From Candidatus Tisiphia endosymbiont of Melanophora roralis (GTDB taxonomy: Bacteria > Pseudomonadota > Alphaproteobacteria > Rickettsiales > Rickettsiaceae), in contig NZ_OZ032161.1 of NCBI RefSeq assembly GCF_964026575.1, positions 806,001-870,000 on the forward strand: a stretch of 64,000 nucleotides of DNA. Direction: 5' to 3'. This document shows positions 56,106 through 64,000 of the stretch, piece after piece. Within the stretch, counting starts at the first letter, position 1. Each line of letters begins with the position of its first letter. A program made the translations under genes and the position numbers. Below the pieces are notes generated by a model. The model did no database searches, was not told where the DNA came from, and worked only from the letters and a program-made list of their open reading frames with translations.

Positions 56106-57947
56106 ATGATTAACAAACTTTCTGATATCAAGACAAATCTCAAGAACATTAATATTATTGAGAGTAGCAAGCCCCCTAGAATGAGGGTAGGTACTGATGA
56201 CTTTAAAACATTATTGTTAAATAGCGATGTATTTATTGACAAAAGTCTAATGATCAAAGAATTCCTAGAAGATAGTGGAGATGTTATATTAATCACTCGA
56301 CCAAGACGTTGGGGTAAAAGCCTTAATATGGACATGCTCAAGAAGTTTTTTGAAATAGAAGTGGATCAGGACGGCAAGCCTTTAGCACAAGAAAAGAGAG
56401 TAAATCATAAACTCTTTACTGGAGGCATAGTAGATTTAGGTATTAAAGGTAAAAGGACTCTAAAACCTTTAAAGATTAATAGTAATGAATACGCTATGGT
56501 TCAACAAGGTAATTATCCGGTTATTTCTATAAGTTTTAAGGATGTTAAGGGCAGCAGTTACCAAGAAATTGAAAACGGTATACGGAATCAGGTTATAAGA
56601 TTGTTCTCTAACCATCGCTATTTAAAACACTATATAGCAGACAATAAGAATTTACTAGATGATGTACAAAAGGAAAAATTAAACCAATATTTTACAGGAA
56701 ATCTTGATAAAGAAGACCTTAAGGATAGTTTAAGGTTTTTAAGTGAAATACTTTACAAACATTTTAACCAAAAAGCTTATATATTAATCGATGAATATGA
56801 TACACCAATTAATAGTTCATACATTGAATTTGGCAATAAATCAAAAGAGTTTGATGATGTACTAAAGATATTCCGTGGGATGTTTGGCAGCAGCCTAAAA
56901 GGTAATACTTGTGTAGAAAGAGGAGTAATAACTGGCATATTAAGAATTGCTAAAGCTAATTTATTTTCTGATTTAAATAATGTTAGTGAATATACCTTAC
57001 TTGATGATGATTTTTCTAAGTCTTATGGCTTTACCCAAATAGAAGTTGATGATTTATTGACTAAAGTACCTACCAAAACCAGTCATGAAGAGATTAAAGA
57101 CTGGTATAATGGTTATACATTTGGTGGAGAGGTAATTTATAATCCATGGTCAATCATGCAATGTTTAGCACACAAAGGTAAGCTCGATCATTATTGGCTT
57201 GATAGTGGGGGAACAGCTTTAATAGATAAAATACTGCTATCCGATGAAATGCAAGAAGATTTACAGAGCTTAGCTGCCGGGAGAAGTATTATCTCACCTA
57301 TTACCAAACAAATAAGTTTTGCTGATATCAATGAACCAATAGGATTACTCAGTTTATTACTGTTCAGCGGTTATTTAAACCCTACTGCCAAAATACCGGA
57401 AAAGAATGTTTATGAGCTATCTATCCCTAATTATGAAGTAAAATATATTTATGAAACAAGAGTTCTACAATGGGTAACTGATCAGCTAAAAATTGATAGT
57501 TCTAGATATTACTCTTTTATCAGTTTATTGCCAGCAGGTAAAGTAGAGGAATTTAAAGAGCGTTTACAAGAGTTGTTGGTAAATTCTACCAGTTTTTACC
57601 AAACAGGGGAGAAAAAGGCAGAATTATTTTATAGTGGCTTTATGCTAGGGCTTGTTAACATGTTAGCCCCTAGTTACATAATAGCAAGCGAACAAGAGTC
57701 AGGTCGTGGTAGAGCTGATATTATCATGATCCCCAAAGCTGGTAGAGAAGATAAAGCAATTATTATTGAGTATAAGATTGCTAAAAATGCAGAAGATTTG
57801 CTTTCAGTAGCCAAAATGGGCTTAAAGCAAATTATAGATAAACAATATGACACTAAGATAAGAGAACACAAACATGTCAAAAAGATCATTAAAATCTCTA
57901 TGACCTTTTGTGGCAAAAAAGTAGTACTAGAATACCAAATTGATTAA
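56106..57947 (+). CDS. AAA-ATPase-like protein with C-terminal PD-(D/E)XK nuclease domain
   Basis: A 613-residue protein of the AAA-ATPase_like + PDDEXK_9 architecture. N-terminal VGTDDFKTLLLNSDVFIDKS and ITRPRRWGKSLNMDML (P-loop-like, ~55-75); LIDEYDTPIN (Walker B, ~230); the C-terminal nuclease-like part has GRADIIMIPK ... AIIIEYKIAK (D...E-x-K, ~535-560). The family is expanded in host-associated bacteria and its function is unproven (mobile element or toxin/defence roles are suggested). The frame is intact. Confidence 0.85.
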   Translation: MINKLSDIKTNLKNINIIESSKPPRMRVGTDDFKTLLLNSDVFIDKSLMIKEFLEDSGDVILITRPRRWGKSLNMDMLKKFFEIEVDQDGKPLAQEKRVNHKLFTGGIVDLGIKGKRTLKPLKINSNEYAMVQQGNYPVISISFKDVKGSSYQEIENGIRNQVIRLFSNHRYLKHYIADNKNLLDDVQKEKLNQYFTGNLDKEDLKDSLRFLSEILYKHFNQKAYILIDEYDTPINSSYIEFGNKSKEFDDVLKIFRGMFGSSLKGNTCVERGVITGILRIAKANLFSDLNNVSEYTLLDDDFSKSYGFTQIEVDDLLTKVPTKTSHEEIKDWYNGYTFGGEVIYNPWSIMQCLAHKGKLDHYWLDSGGTALIDKILLSDEMQEDLQSLAAGRSIISPITKQISFADINEPIGLLSLLLFSGYLNPTAKIPEKNVYELSIPNYEVKYIYETRVLQWVTDQLKIDSSRYYSFISLLPAGKVEEFKERLQELLVNSTSFYQTGEKKAELFYSGFMLGLVNMLAPSYIIASEQESGRGRADIIMIPKAGREDKAIIIEYKIAKNAEDLLSVAKMGLKQIIDKQYDTKIREHKHVKKIIKISMTFCGKKVVLEYQID

Positions 57948-58430
57948 GAAAAATATTACATACATAAATTCCTTACCCCTATTATTAAAATTTACTCTTT
58001 AGTTAGGTTATTTGGGGCTAACTATAAAAGCCCTGTTAAAGGCAGAGTTTTGTTATAATTAGCCTTTAAAGGGATTTGCAAAAATTCTAACCTAAACTGG
58101 TAAAAAGTTCGCAACGTACACCATGTGGCATCCTGCTGTAAAATTGCCCCCATGAGAATTGAAAATTAAAACTCTAAAAGCTTATATCTTAACTAGGTTT
58201 TAGTATGACTAGGTTAGGGCTTTAGTCACATTACAATTTTTTTTCAAAAGGGATCAAATCTACACTTTAAAATTATTCAGGCAAGATACTCCCAAAGATT
58301 AATTAAATTGATACATCTATACAAATGTACGATAAGGATGCTGGTTTATCACATTTCTTACTTCGGTTTGGGTTCTAAAATCATCCACTACGCCCCACCA
58401 TTCTTCGATTTTAGTGCATTTTACGAATGC
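57948..58430. other. Gap without a gene; one hairpin
   Basis: A stem of GCCCTGTTAAAGGC with GCCTTTAAAGGG (about 58037-58075, one bulge) lies ~85 bp past the AAA-ATPase-like stop. Otherwise AT-rich, with no frame or known repeat that I can see. Confidence 0.4.
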
Positions 58431-58435
58431 ATTAA

Positions 58436-58515
58436 AACTGGCTATAATATCAGAAAAATGCATTCTTGAAGCGCTTCTACGAATGCATTTTAATCTATTA
58501 TCGCTAATAATCTTA
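58436..58515. repeat. Partial copy of the five-hairpin element (copy 2 subtype)
   Basis: AAAACTGGCTATAATATCAG then the loop hairpin 58455-58491 (stem AAAATGCATTC, 15-nt loop TTGAAGCGCTTCTAC), then TTAATCTATTATCGCTAAT. This follows copy 2 (42437-42678) in reverse complement up to the middle of its long hairpin. A solo TGCATT/AATGCA hairpin just before it (58416-58431) looks like another piece. Confidence 0.8.
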
Positions 58516-58547
58516 GCTAATGAAAATGGCAGCTCATCGCAGCTACA

Positions 58548-61415
58548 TTAACACTGGTCTAGATAATGCTTTAAATATTGTCCAGTATAACTCTCACTAC
58601 AAGCAGCGATATCCTTTGGAGTGCCGGTAGCTACTATTCTACCGCCTTTATCTCCACCTTCAGGTCCAACATCTATAATATAATCCGCTGTTTTGATAAC
58701 ATCTAGGTTATGCTCAATAACTATAACAGTATTACCCATATCAACTAACTTATGCAGCACTTTAAGCAATTTATTAATATCATCTATGTGCAACCCTGTT
58801 GTTGGTTCATCAAGTATATATAAAGTTTTACCGGTTGAGCGTTTTGATAACTCTTTAGCTAACTTTATTCTTTGTGCTTCGCCTCCAGACAAAGTGGTAG
58901 CAGATTGTCCAATTTTTATATAACCAAGTCCTACCTCATTTAAAGTAACAAGTTTTTCGTAAATTAGTGGTACTTTAGCAAAGAAACTCATTGCATCCTC
59001 AACTGTCATCCTAAGAACGTCAGCTATAGATTTATCCTTATATTTAACTTCAAGGGTTTCTCTATTATATCTGTCTCCATTACAAACATCACATTTTACA
59101 TAAATATCAGGTAAAAAATGCATTTCTATTTTAATCAGACCATCACCTTGACATAATTCACATCTTCCACCTTTAACATTGAATGAAAACCTACCAACTT
59201 TATAACCCCGTGCTTTTGCAGTTGGTAGTTCAGCAAACCAGTCTCTAATATGGGTAAACGCACCAGTATAAGTTGCTGGATTTGATCTTGGTGTGCGACC
59301 TATTGGTGATTGGTTTATATCAATAACCTTATCAATATATTCAAGACCTTTAATTGACTTATATTCTCCTGGAAAATTTTTTGAAGAGGGTTCTAAAAAT
59401 TTTAAAGCGGCTTTATATAAAGTATGAATTATTAAACTTGATTTACCGCTACCTGATACCCCCGTTATTGCTGTAAAACTGCTCAGAGGAATTGTAATAT
59501 TAACATCCTGTAAATTATTAGAAATAGCCCCAGTTAATGCTATTACCTTACCCGCAGGTGATACTCTAGTATTTGTTGGCACTTCAATAGATTGTTTACC
59601 GCTTAAATAGCTACCCGTTATACTATTGGGACATTGTTTAATTTCCTCAATTGTTCCTTGTGCTATTATATGTCCACCGTGAATACCAGCACCTGGTCCG
59701 ACATCTATAATGTGATCCGATTCGTACATTGTTTCTTCATCATGCTCAACAACAAGCACTGTATTACCAAGGTCTCGAAGACTCTTGAGAGTTTCTATTA
59801 ATCTAGCATTATCACGTTGATGTAAACCAATTGAGGGTTCATCAAGTACATACAACACACCACTAAGCCCTGAACCAATTTGTGATGCCAAGCGAATACG
59901 CTGACTTTCTCCACCAGACAGAGTTCCTGATTCTCTAGACAAAGCAAGATAATCAAGACCAACATTCATAAGAAATTGTAATCTTTCCTTGATTTCCTTT
60001 AATATGCGTTCGGCAATAGTCATTTGTCTTTTATTGAGCTGTTTGTCTAATTGATTAAACCATTTCTGTAGTTGCAAAATACTCATGGTAGATACTTGTC
60101 CAATATGCATATCAGCGATTTTAATACAAAGAGACTCCATTTTTAGTCTATAACCTTCACAAGATGTGCATTTGTACTCTGCTTTGTATTTTAATAATTC
60201 TTCTTTTACTAAAGAAGAATCAGCCTTACGCTCCTTTTCTTGTAAGCTAGGTATTATTCCAGCAAAAGGTTGCTGTACCACCTGAGATTTAGAACCATCA
60301 TGATACTGAAATTTTATAACATCGTCACCTGATCCATGGAATAATACTTGCTGTACAGTATTTGGTAGTTCTATAAAAGGAGTGTCTAATGAAAACTCGT
60401 AATGACTTGCTAAAGCTTTTAATGTTTCTAAAAAAAACTTTGAGGATATTTTCCCCCAAGGTGCTATAGCTCCATCTTTAATACTAATTCTGCTATTTGG
60501 AACAATTAATTCTTTATCAAGACACAATTCTGTGCCGATACCCTCACATTTAGGACAAGCACCAAATGGGCTATTAAAGGAAAAAATTCTTGGTTCTATT
60601 TCAGTAATTTGAAAACCAGAAACTGGACAAGAATATTTTTCTGAGAAAATGATTTTCGAGCCTTTAGTAAGGTTGGTTTCTAATCCGTTTGGTAGGTCAA
60701 CAATTTCAACATATACTATACCATCTGCTAACTTAAGAGAGATTTCTAAACTATCTGCAAGCCTGTTACCTAAATCATCTTCTAGAGAAATCCTATCAAC
60801 AATTACTTCAATATTATGTTTTTTATTCTTATCAAATTTTGGAAGATTATCGATCTCATAAATTTCATTGTTAATGAATAATCGCCCAAAACCCTGTTTT
60901 TTAAGATCAAGCATTTCACGTCTGAATTCACCTTTTTGTCCTCTGATAATTGGAGCTAATATGTATAATTTAGTACCCTTAGGAAAATTATGAATGGCAT
61001 CTATCATCTCTGATATGGTCTGATTCTTGATTGGTAGACCTGTTGCTGGAGAGTAAGGTACTCCTACCCTTGCATATAATAATCTTAAATAATCATAAAT
61101 TTCAGTTATAGTACCCACTGTAGAACGAGGATTTTTAGATGTGGTTTTTTGATCAATAGCTATTGCAGGTGACAAACCAGAGACCGATTCAACATTAGGC
61201 TTATCCTGAAGGTGTAAGAATTGCCTAGCATATGAAGATAAACTTTCAACATATCTACGTTGTCCTTCTGCATAAATAGTATCAAAAGCTAGTGAAGATT
61301 TTCCAGAACCACTAAGCCCTGTAATTACTACAAAATTATTTCTTGGAATATCAACATTTACATTTTTTAAATTATGCTCCTTAGCACCACGAACTTTAAT
61401 ATATTCTTGTATCAT
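58548..61415 (-). CDS. uvrA: Excinuclease ABC subunit A
   Basis: The 955-residue DNA-damage sensor of nucleotide excision repair. Two ABC ATPase modules: [13 protein letters not shown] (~32) and [11 protein letters not shown] (~650), with signatures [12 protein letters not shown] (~490) and [12 protein letters not shown] (~830). Zinc modules: [15 protein letters not shown] and CELCQGDGL ... CDVCNGD. One insertion-domain site reads CPVSGF ... CPKC, so its first CxxC pair is incomplete, common in alphaproteobacteria. Divergent from ssb, a very conserved arrangement. Confidence 0.97.
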   Translation of the reverse strand: MIQEYIKVRGAKEHNLKNVNVDIPRNNFVVITGLSGSGKSSLAFDTIYAEGQRRYVESLSSYARQFLHLQDKPNVESVSGLSPAIAIDQKTTSKNPRSTVGTITEIYDYLRLLYARVGVPYSPATGLPIKNQTISEMIDAIHNFPKGTKLYILAPIIRGQKGEFRREMLDLKKQGFGRLFINNEIYEIDNLPKFDKNKKHNIEVIVDRISLEDDLGNRLADSLEISLKLADGIVYVEIVDLPNGLETNLTKGSKIIFSEKYSCPVSGFQITEIEPRIFSFNSPFGACPKCEGIGTELCLDKELIVPNSRISIKDGAIAPWGKISSKFFLETLKALASHYEFSLDTPFIELPNTVQQVLFHGSGDDVIKFQYHDGSKSQVVQQPFAGIIPSLQEKERKADSSLVKEELLKYKAEYKCTSCEGYRLKMESLCIKIADMHIGQVSTMSILQLQKWFNQLDKQLNKRQMTIAERILKEIKERLQFLMNVGLDYLALSRESGTLSGGESQRIRLASQIGSGLSGVLYVLDEPSIGLHQRDNARLIETLKSLRDLGNTVLVVEHDEETMYESDHIIDVGPGAGIHGGHIIAQGTIEEIKQCPNSITGSYLSGKQSIEVPTNTRVSPAGKVIALTGAISNNLQDVNITIPLSSFTAITGVSGSGKSSLIIHTLYKAALKFLEPSSKNFPGEYKSIKGLEYIDKVIDINQSPIGRTPRSNPATYTGAFTHIRDWFAELPTAKARGYKVGRFSFNVKGGRCELCQGDGLIKIEMHFLPDIYVKCDVCNGDRYNRETLEVKYKDKSIADVLRMTVEDAMSFFAKVPLIYEKLVTLNEVGLGYIKIGQSATTLSGGEAQRIKLAKELSKRSTGKTLYILDEPTTGLHIDDINKLLKVLHKLVDMGNTVIVIEHNLDVIKTADYIIDVGPEGGDKGGRIVATGTPKDIAACSESYTGQYLKHYLDQC

Positions 61416-61475
61416 AATTTGTTATAAATTTTTAAGGAACTTATCAAAAAACTTGTAGCATTATAGGTTGTTTTG

Positions 61476-61497
61476 AATTACTATTGCAATAGTAATT
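61476..61497. promoter_or_regulatory. Perfect 22-bp palindrome between uvrA and ssb
   Basis: AATTACTATTG is followed directly by its exact complement CAATAGTAATT, with no spacer, 20 bp upstream of the ssb start. It might be a dimeric repressor operator for the divergent pair. It does not resemble the alphaproteobacterial SOS box (GTTC-N7-GTTC). Confidence 0.45.
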
Positions 61498-61516
61498 TTT
61501 AAATAGGTAATGATCT

Positions 61517-61966
61517 GTGGCTGGTAGTTTAAATAAGGCAGTATTAATAGGTAATTTAGGGCGTGATCCAGAAATTAGGCACACGTCTGATGGTAAAGAG
61601 ATAGCAAATTTCAGTATCGCTACTTCTGAAACTTGGAAAGACCGTGTTACTGGAGAGAAGAAAGAAAAAACTGAATGGCATAGAATAGTAGTATTTAACG
61701 AAGGTTTGGTGTCTGTTGTAAAGAATTATGCCAAGAAAGGCACTAAAGTTTATTTAGAAGGTAATTTACAAACTAGAAAATGGGTGGATAACCTTGGTCA
61801 AGAAAAATATACAACAGAAATAGTACTACAAAATTTTAACTCACAATTTATATTATTAGATTCTAAAGGTAGTGGGACTAACTCCCTAGATTCTATTGTA
61901 CCAAAAAGCACAGTTGGTAATAGTAACTTTGACCATAGTGATCTAGATGATGAGATACCTTTTTAA
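61517..61966 (+). CDS. ssb: Single-stranded DNA-binding protein
   Basis: A 149-residue SSB: OB fold (LNKAVLIGNLGRDPEIRHT ... TEWHRIVVFNE ... YLEGNLQTRKW, residues ~4-112), flexible linker and acidic tip DDEIPF that binds partner proteins. The start codon is GTG (61517); an upstream ATG is in another frame. The end overlaps the next gene by 20 nt. Confidence 0.97.
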   Translation: MAGSLNKAVLIGNLGRDPEIRHTSDGKEIANFSIATSETWKDRVTGEKKEKTEWHRIVVFNEGLVSVVKNYAKKGTKVYLEGNLQTRKWVDNLGQEKYTTEIVLQNFNSQFILLDSKGSGTNSLDSIVPKSTVGNSNFDHSDLDDEIPF

Positions 61967-62795
61967 AATTGTTCTACTTTCTATATCCCTGTTATTTTCT
62001 GCGTGTGTTTCATCTATAGATACTAGGATTAAGGAGGCAGATAAGGTAGCCTCAATAAACAACTTTGAGAAAAAACTAGTTAAGGCTGGCGATTTTGTTA
62101 TTACAACTTACCAACGTGTTTCAGATAAAGATAGCCCTTACGTATTTTATATTGAAGGTGATGGTAGCATTAGTATAGGGCGTTACGCAGTTTCTAGCAA
62201 TCCAACCCCTTCCAAGGTTATGTTGCTTAAGCTTGCAGCTCTTGATACTAGACCTAATATAGTTTATATAGCTCGTCCGTGCCAATATACGCCAGTAGAA
62301 CTTAACCCCAATTGCAGTCAAATCTATTGGACAGACAAAAGACTTGCCAAGGAGGTTATAGAATCAACAAATATAGTAATAAATAGTATAAGTAATGGTA
62401 AACCAGTTAGTTTGGTTGGTTTTTCCGGAGGTGGTGGAGTTACTGTCTTGGTTGCAGCAAGAAATAAGCATATTAAAGATATAATAACTATAGCTGGTAA
62501 TCTTGATATTGAGAATTTCAGTAAACATCATGGGATATATGCGTTAAAGGAGTCATTAAATCCCATAGATTATGCCATAAAAATTAGCAATATTCCACAA
62601 TTACATCTTTCGGGAGCTAAGGATGCAATAGTACCAAGTAAAATTATGCAGGGCTATATAAAAGCTAGTTCTTCAGATTGTATACAGCAAAAGATTTTCC
62701 CTAATATTACTCATACCAAAGGTTGGGATAAGATGTGGCAGGATGTGCTAAAAATTAATCTTACCTGTGGTATAACAAACCCCAATTCGGGATAA
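61947..62795 (+). CDS. Lipoprotein with alpha/beta-hydrolase fold
   Basis: A 282-residue protein with a lipobox LLFSAC (Cys20), so it is probably a lipoprotein matured by Lnt (557-2065). The hydrolase triad is suggested by GFSGGGG (nucleophile Ser ~160), SGAKDAIVP (Asp) and ITHTKGW (His). Substrate unknown. Translation starts inside the ssb end. The last codons (ITNPNSG, stop) are read from H1 of the hairpin element at 62784, so the natural C-terminus may have been replaced by the repeat. Confidence 0.75.
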   Translation: MMRYLFKIVLLSISLLFSACVSSIDTRIKEADKVASINNFEKKLVKAGDFVITTYQRVSDKDSPYVFYIEGDGSISIGRYAVSSNPTPSKVMLLKLAALDTRPNIVYIARPCQYTPVELNPNCSQIYWTDKRLAKEVIESTNIVINSISNGKPVSLVGFSGGGGVTVLVAARNKHIKDIITIAGNLDIENFSKHHGIYALKESLNPIDYAIKISNIPQLHLSGAKDAIVPSKIMQGYIKASSSDCIQQKIFPNITHTKGWDKMWQDVLKINLTCGITNPNSG

Positions 62796-63076
62796 TAATT
62801 AACTAATTCTTATCCCGAATTAGCTTTAATATAAGGAAAAATGCATTCTTAAATCGGTTTTGCGAATGCATTTTAAACCTTTCTAAAGCTAAAAACATGA
62901 TTTTAATCTTTTAAAATCATGTTTTTAGCAAAATGGATTGCCACGCTCACGTACGTTCGCTCGCTAATAGACATATACGCCTATAAAACGTCATTGCGAG
63001 GAGACCATAGGTCGACGAAGCAATCTATAATTTCACCGAATTTGGGATAAGAATTGACTAATTCTTATATCGAATT
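62784..63076. repeat. Five-hairpin element, interrupted copy (H1-H3, H5)
   Basis: H1 62784-62823 (one arm mismatch), H2 62838-62874 (loop TTAAATCGGTTTTGC), H3 62888-62929 and H5 63037-63076 follow copy 1 closely. H4 is missing and a family A repeat (62935-63028) is in its place. The element fills the 62796-63100 gap and ends 25 bp before queC. Confidence 0.87.
62935..63028. repeat. Family A repeat replacing H4 of the hairpin element
   Basis: GGATTGCCACGCTCACG ... CGTCATTGCGAGGAG ... GACGAAGCAATCTAT. Same family as 4695-4804, which is also inserted between H3/H4 and H5 of another copy. Confidence 0.8.
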
Positions 63077-63100
63077 AATGGTTAATCATGGGAGATTTTT

Positions 63101-63799
63101 ATGCAGAAGGCAGTAGCTTTAGTTAGTGGCGGTGCAGATTCAGCCACAGTACTAGCAATGATAGAAAAAATGAATTACGAAATTCATGCCATAAGTTTTA
63201 ACTATTCTCAACATAATAATATTGAACTTGAGAAAGTTAAAGAGTTAGTTAAGAACTATAATATCAAACAACATAAAATTGTAAATATTGATTTACGTAG
63301 CTTTGGCGGATCAGCTCTTACTGATGATGCTATAGAAGTACCAAAATATAAAGATCATAGTGATTTAGGGGATAATATACCAATCACTTATGTACCAGCA
63401 CGTAATACTATATTTTTAAGCTATGCTTTGGGATTTAGTGAAATAATAGGAGCCTTTGATATTTTTATGGGGGTACACGCAACTGATTATGCTAATTACC
63501 CAGATTGCCGTCCAGAGTACCTAGACGCTTTTGAAAAGCTTGCTAATCTTGCAACTGCGGTAGGAGTATTGGGTACACGAATTACCATTCATGCTCCCTT
63601 AATAAATATGACAAAAGGGCAAATTATCAAAACCGGTCTAGAATTAGGAGTAGATTACTCCAAAACAATTTCTTGTTATGACCCATTTAATGGGTTATCT
63701 TGTGGGACATGTCATGCCTGCTTACTTAGACTTAGGGCCTTTGAAGAAAATAATACAATTGACCCAATTAATTATAAAATCGCTTCTACACATGCTTAA
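63101..63799 (+). CDS. queC: 7-cyano-7-deazaguanine (preQ0) synthase QueC
   Basis: A 232-residue N-type ATP pyrophosphatase that converts carboxydeazaguanine to preQ0 in queuosine synthesis. P-loop [10 protein letters not shown] (residues ~9-18), THVPARN-equivalent [14 protein letters not shown], and the zinc site ISCYDP ... LSCGTCHAC near the C-terminus with four Cys. GGGAG lies 8-10 nt before the ATG. It pairs with yhhQ (46363) in queuosine supply. Confidence 0.94.
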   Translation: MQKAVALVSGGADSATVLAMIEKMNYEIHAISFNYSQHNNIELEKVKELVKNYNIKQHKIVNIDLRSFGGSALTDDAIEVPKYKDHSDLGDNIPITYVPARNTIFLSYALGFSEIIGAFDIFMGVHATDYANYPDCRPEYLDAFEKLANLATAVGVLGTRITIHAPLINMTKGQIIKTGLELGVDYSKTISCYDPFNGLSCGTCHACLLRLRAFEENNTIDPINYKIASTHA

Positions 63800-64000
63800 T
63801 CATTCTATATATCACCAATTTCCTATGTTAGACCTAGACAACATAGTGCTGAGAGAATTAACTAGTGATGATTCAGAAGACTATTTTGGTTATATGAGTA
63901 AATTAGAGATGCGTCCTTTCTTGACAGATAACAACATTCCATCAACTATCCCACAAGCTGCTGATGAACTAAAATATTGGTCTAGCTTATTTCATCACCA
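63792..64000 (+). CDS. GNAT-type N-acetyltransferase (RimJ/RimL-like), cut by window end
   Basis: A frame from ATG 63792, overlapping the queC end by 8 nt, runs open to the window edge: [17 protein letters not shown] ... [18 protein letters not shown]. The LRELTxxDxxxYFxY beginning is typical of RimJ/RimL acetyltransferases. Only 69 codons are visible, so the acetyl-CoA site is not seen. Confidence 0.6.
   Translation, partial: MLNHSIYHQFPMLDLDNIVLRELTSDDSEDYFGYMSKLEMRPFLTDNNIPSTIPQAADELKYWSSLFHH

Noticed and set aside
61476-61497. SOS (LexA) box
   Set aside because: Lacks the GTTC-N7-GTTC pattern of alphaproteobacteria and the CTGT-N8-ACAG pattern of gammaproteobacteria.

Overview
The window is AT-rich (about two-thirds A+T by eye), gene-dense DNA from an obligate intracellular alphaproteobacterium, most likely Rickettsia or a close relative (Torix/Tisiphia or Megaira type). 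The grounds are palindromic repeats of the Rickettsia Palindromic Element (RPE) kind, some inserted in frame inside genes; VirB8/VirB9 secretion genes; a patatin phospholipase; a TimA/Tim44-like protein; a short stand-alone RelA/SpoT protein; PD-(D/E)XK (Rpn-type) nucleases; and remnants of an alphaproteobacterial gene transfer agent (GTA). Species cannot be fixed from sequence alone.

Layout. 0-3 kb: XRE regulator, lnt and fabI (envelope lipid). 3.2-13.9 kb: a broken GTA-like cluster on the minus strand. It holds a portal, a small terminase candidate, the large terminase, a fused protease-capsid, a connector, a stopper with an internal stop, a tail terminator, and the distal-tail (DUF2460) and hub (DUF2163) genes. 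A Type II restriction-modification pair and an Rpn nuclease interrupt it, and the major tail, tape-measure and tail-fibre genes are absent. 14.2-24.9 kb: timA-like, tsaE, a decayed RelBE toxin-antitoxin pair, a Na+/solute symporter, uvrC, an FAD oxidoreductase, an MFS transporter and aspS. 25-33 kb: uvrD/pcrA, an Rpn nuclease and a surface-glycan group (two glycosyltransferases and a sugar epimerase). 33.4-37.4 kb: candidate host-interaction genes (an internally duplicated protein, a patatin, a DUF2335 membrane protein). 37.8-47.4 kb: nadK, a PAP2 phosphatase, RNase J, an unknown gene, tsaB, a phosphohexomutase, a short SpoT-like protein, the queuosine-precursor transporter yhhQ and tRNA-Gln. 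47.6-52.8 kb: virB8-virB9, then an Mrp/Mnh antiporter operon. 53-64 kb: a large unknown protein, an AAA-ATPase/nuclease protein, uvrA and ssb divergent, a lipoprotein hydrolase, queC and the start of an acetyltransferase.

The most unusual content is in the repeats. At least five families occur. One is a roughly 250-bp intergenic element of five consecutive hairpins, with two well-preserved copies (33193-33445 and 42437-42678) and several partial ones. Its stems differ between copies yet stay paired, and the two 15-16-nt loops beside the central hairpin keep a conserved core and are complementary to each other. This looks like an element selected or maintained for structure. A different repeat family lies inside two of the partial copies. 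Other palindromic elements are in frame inside uvrC, the FAD oxidoreductase and mrpD, and one sits in the broken relE.
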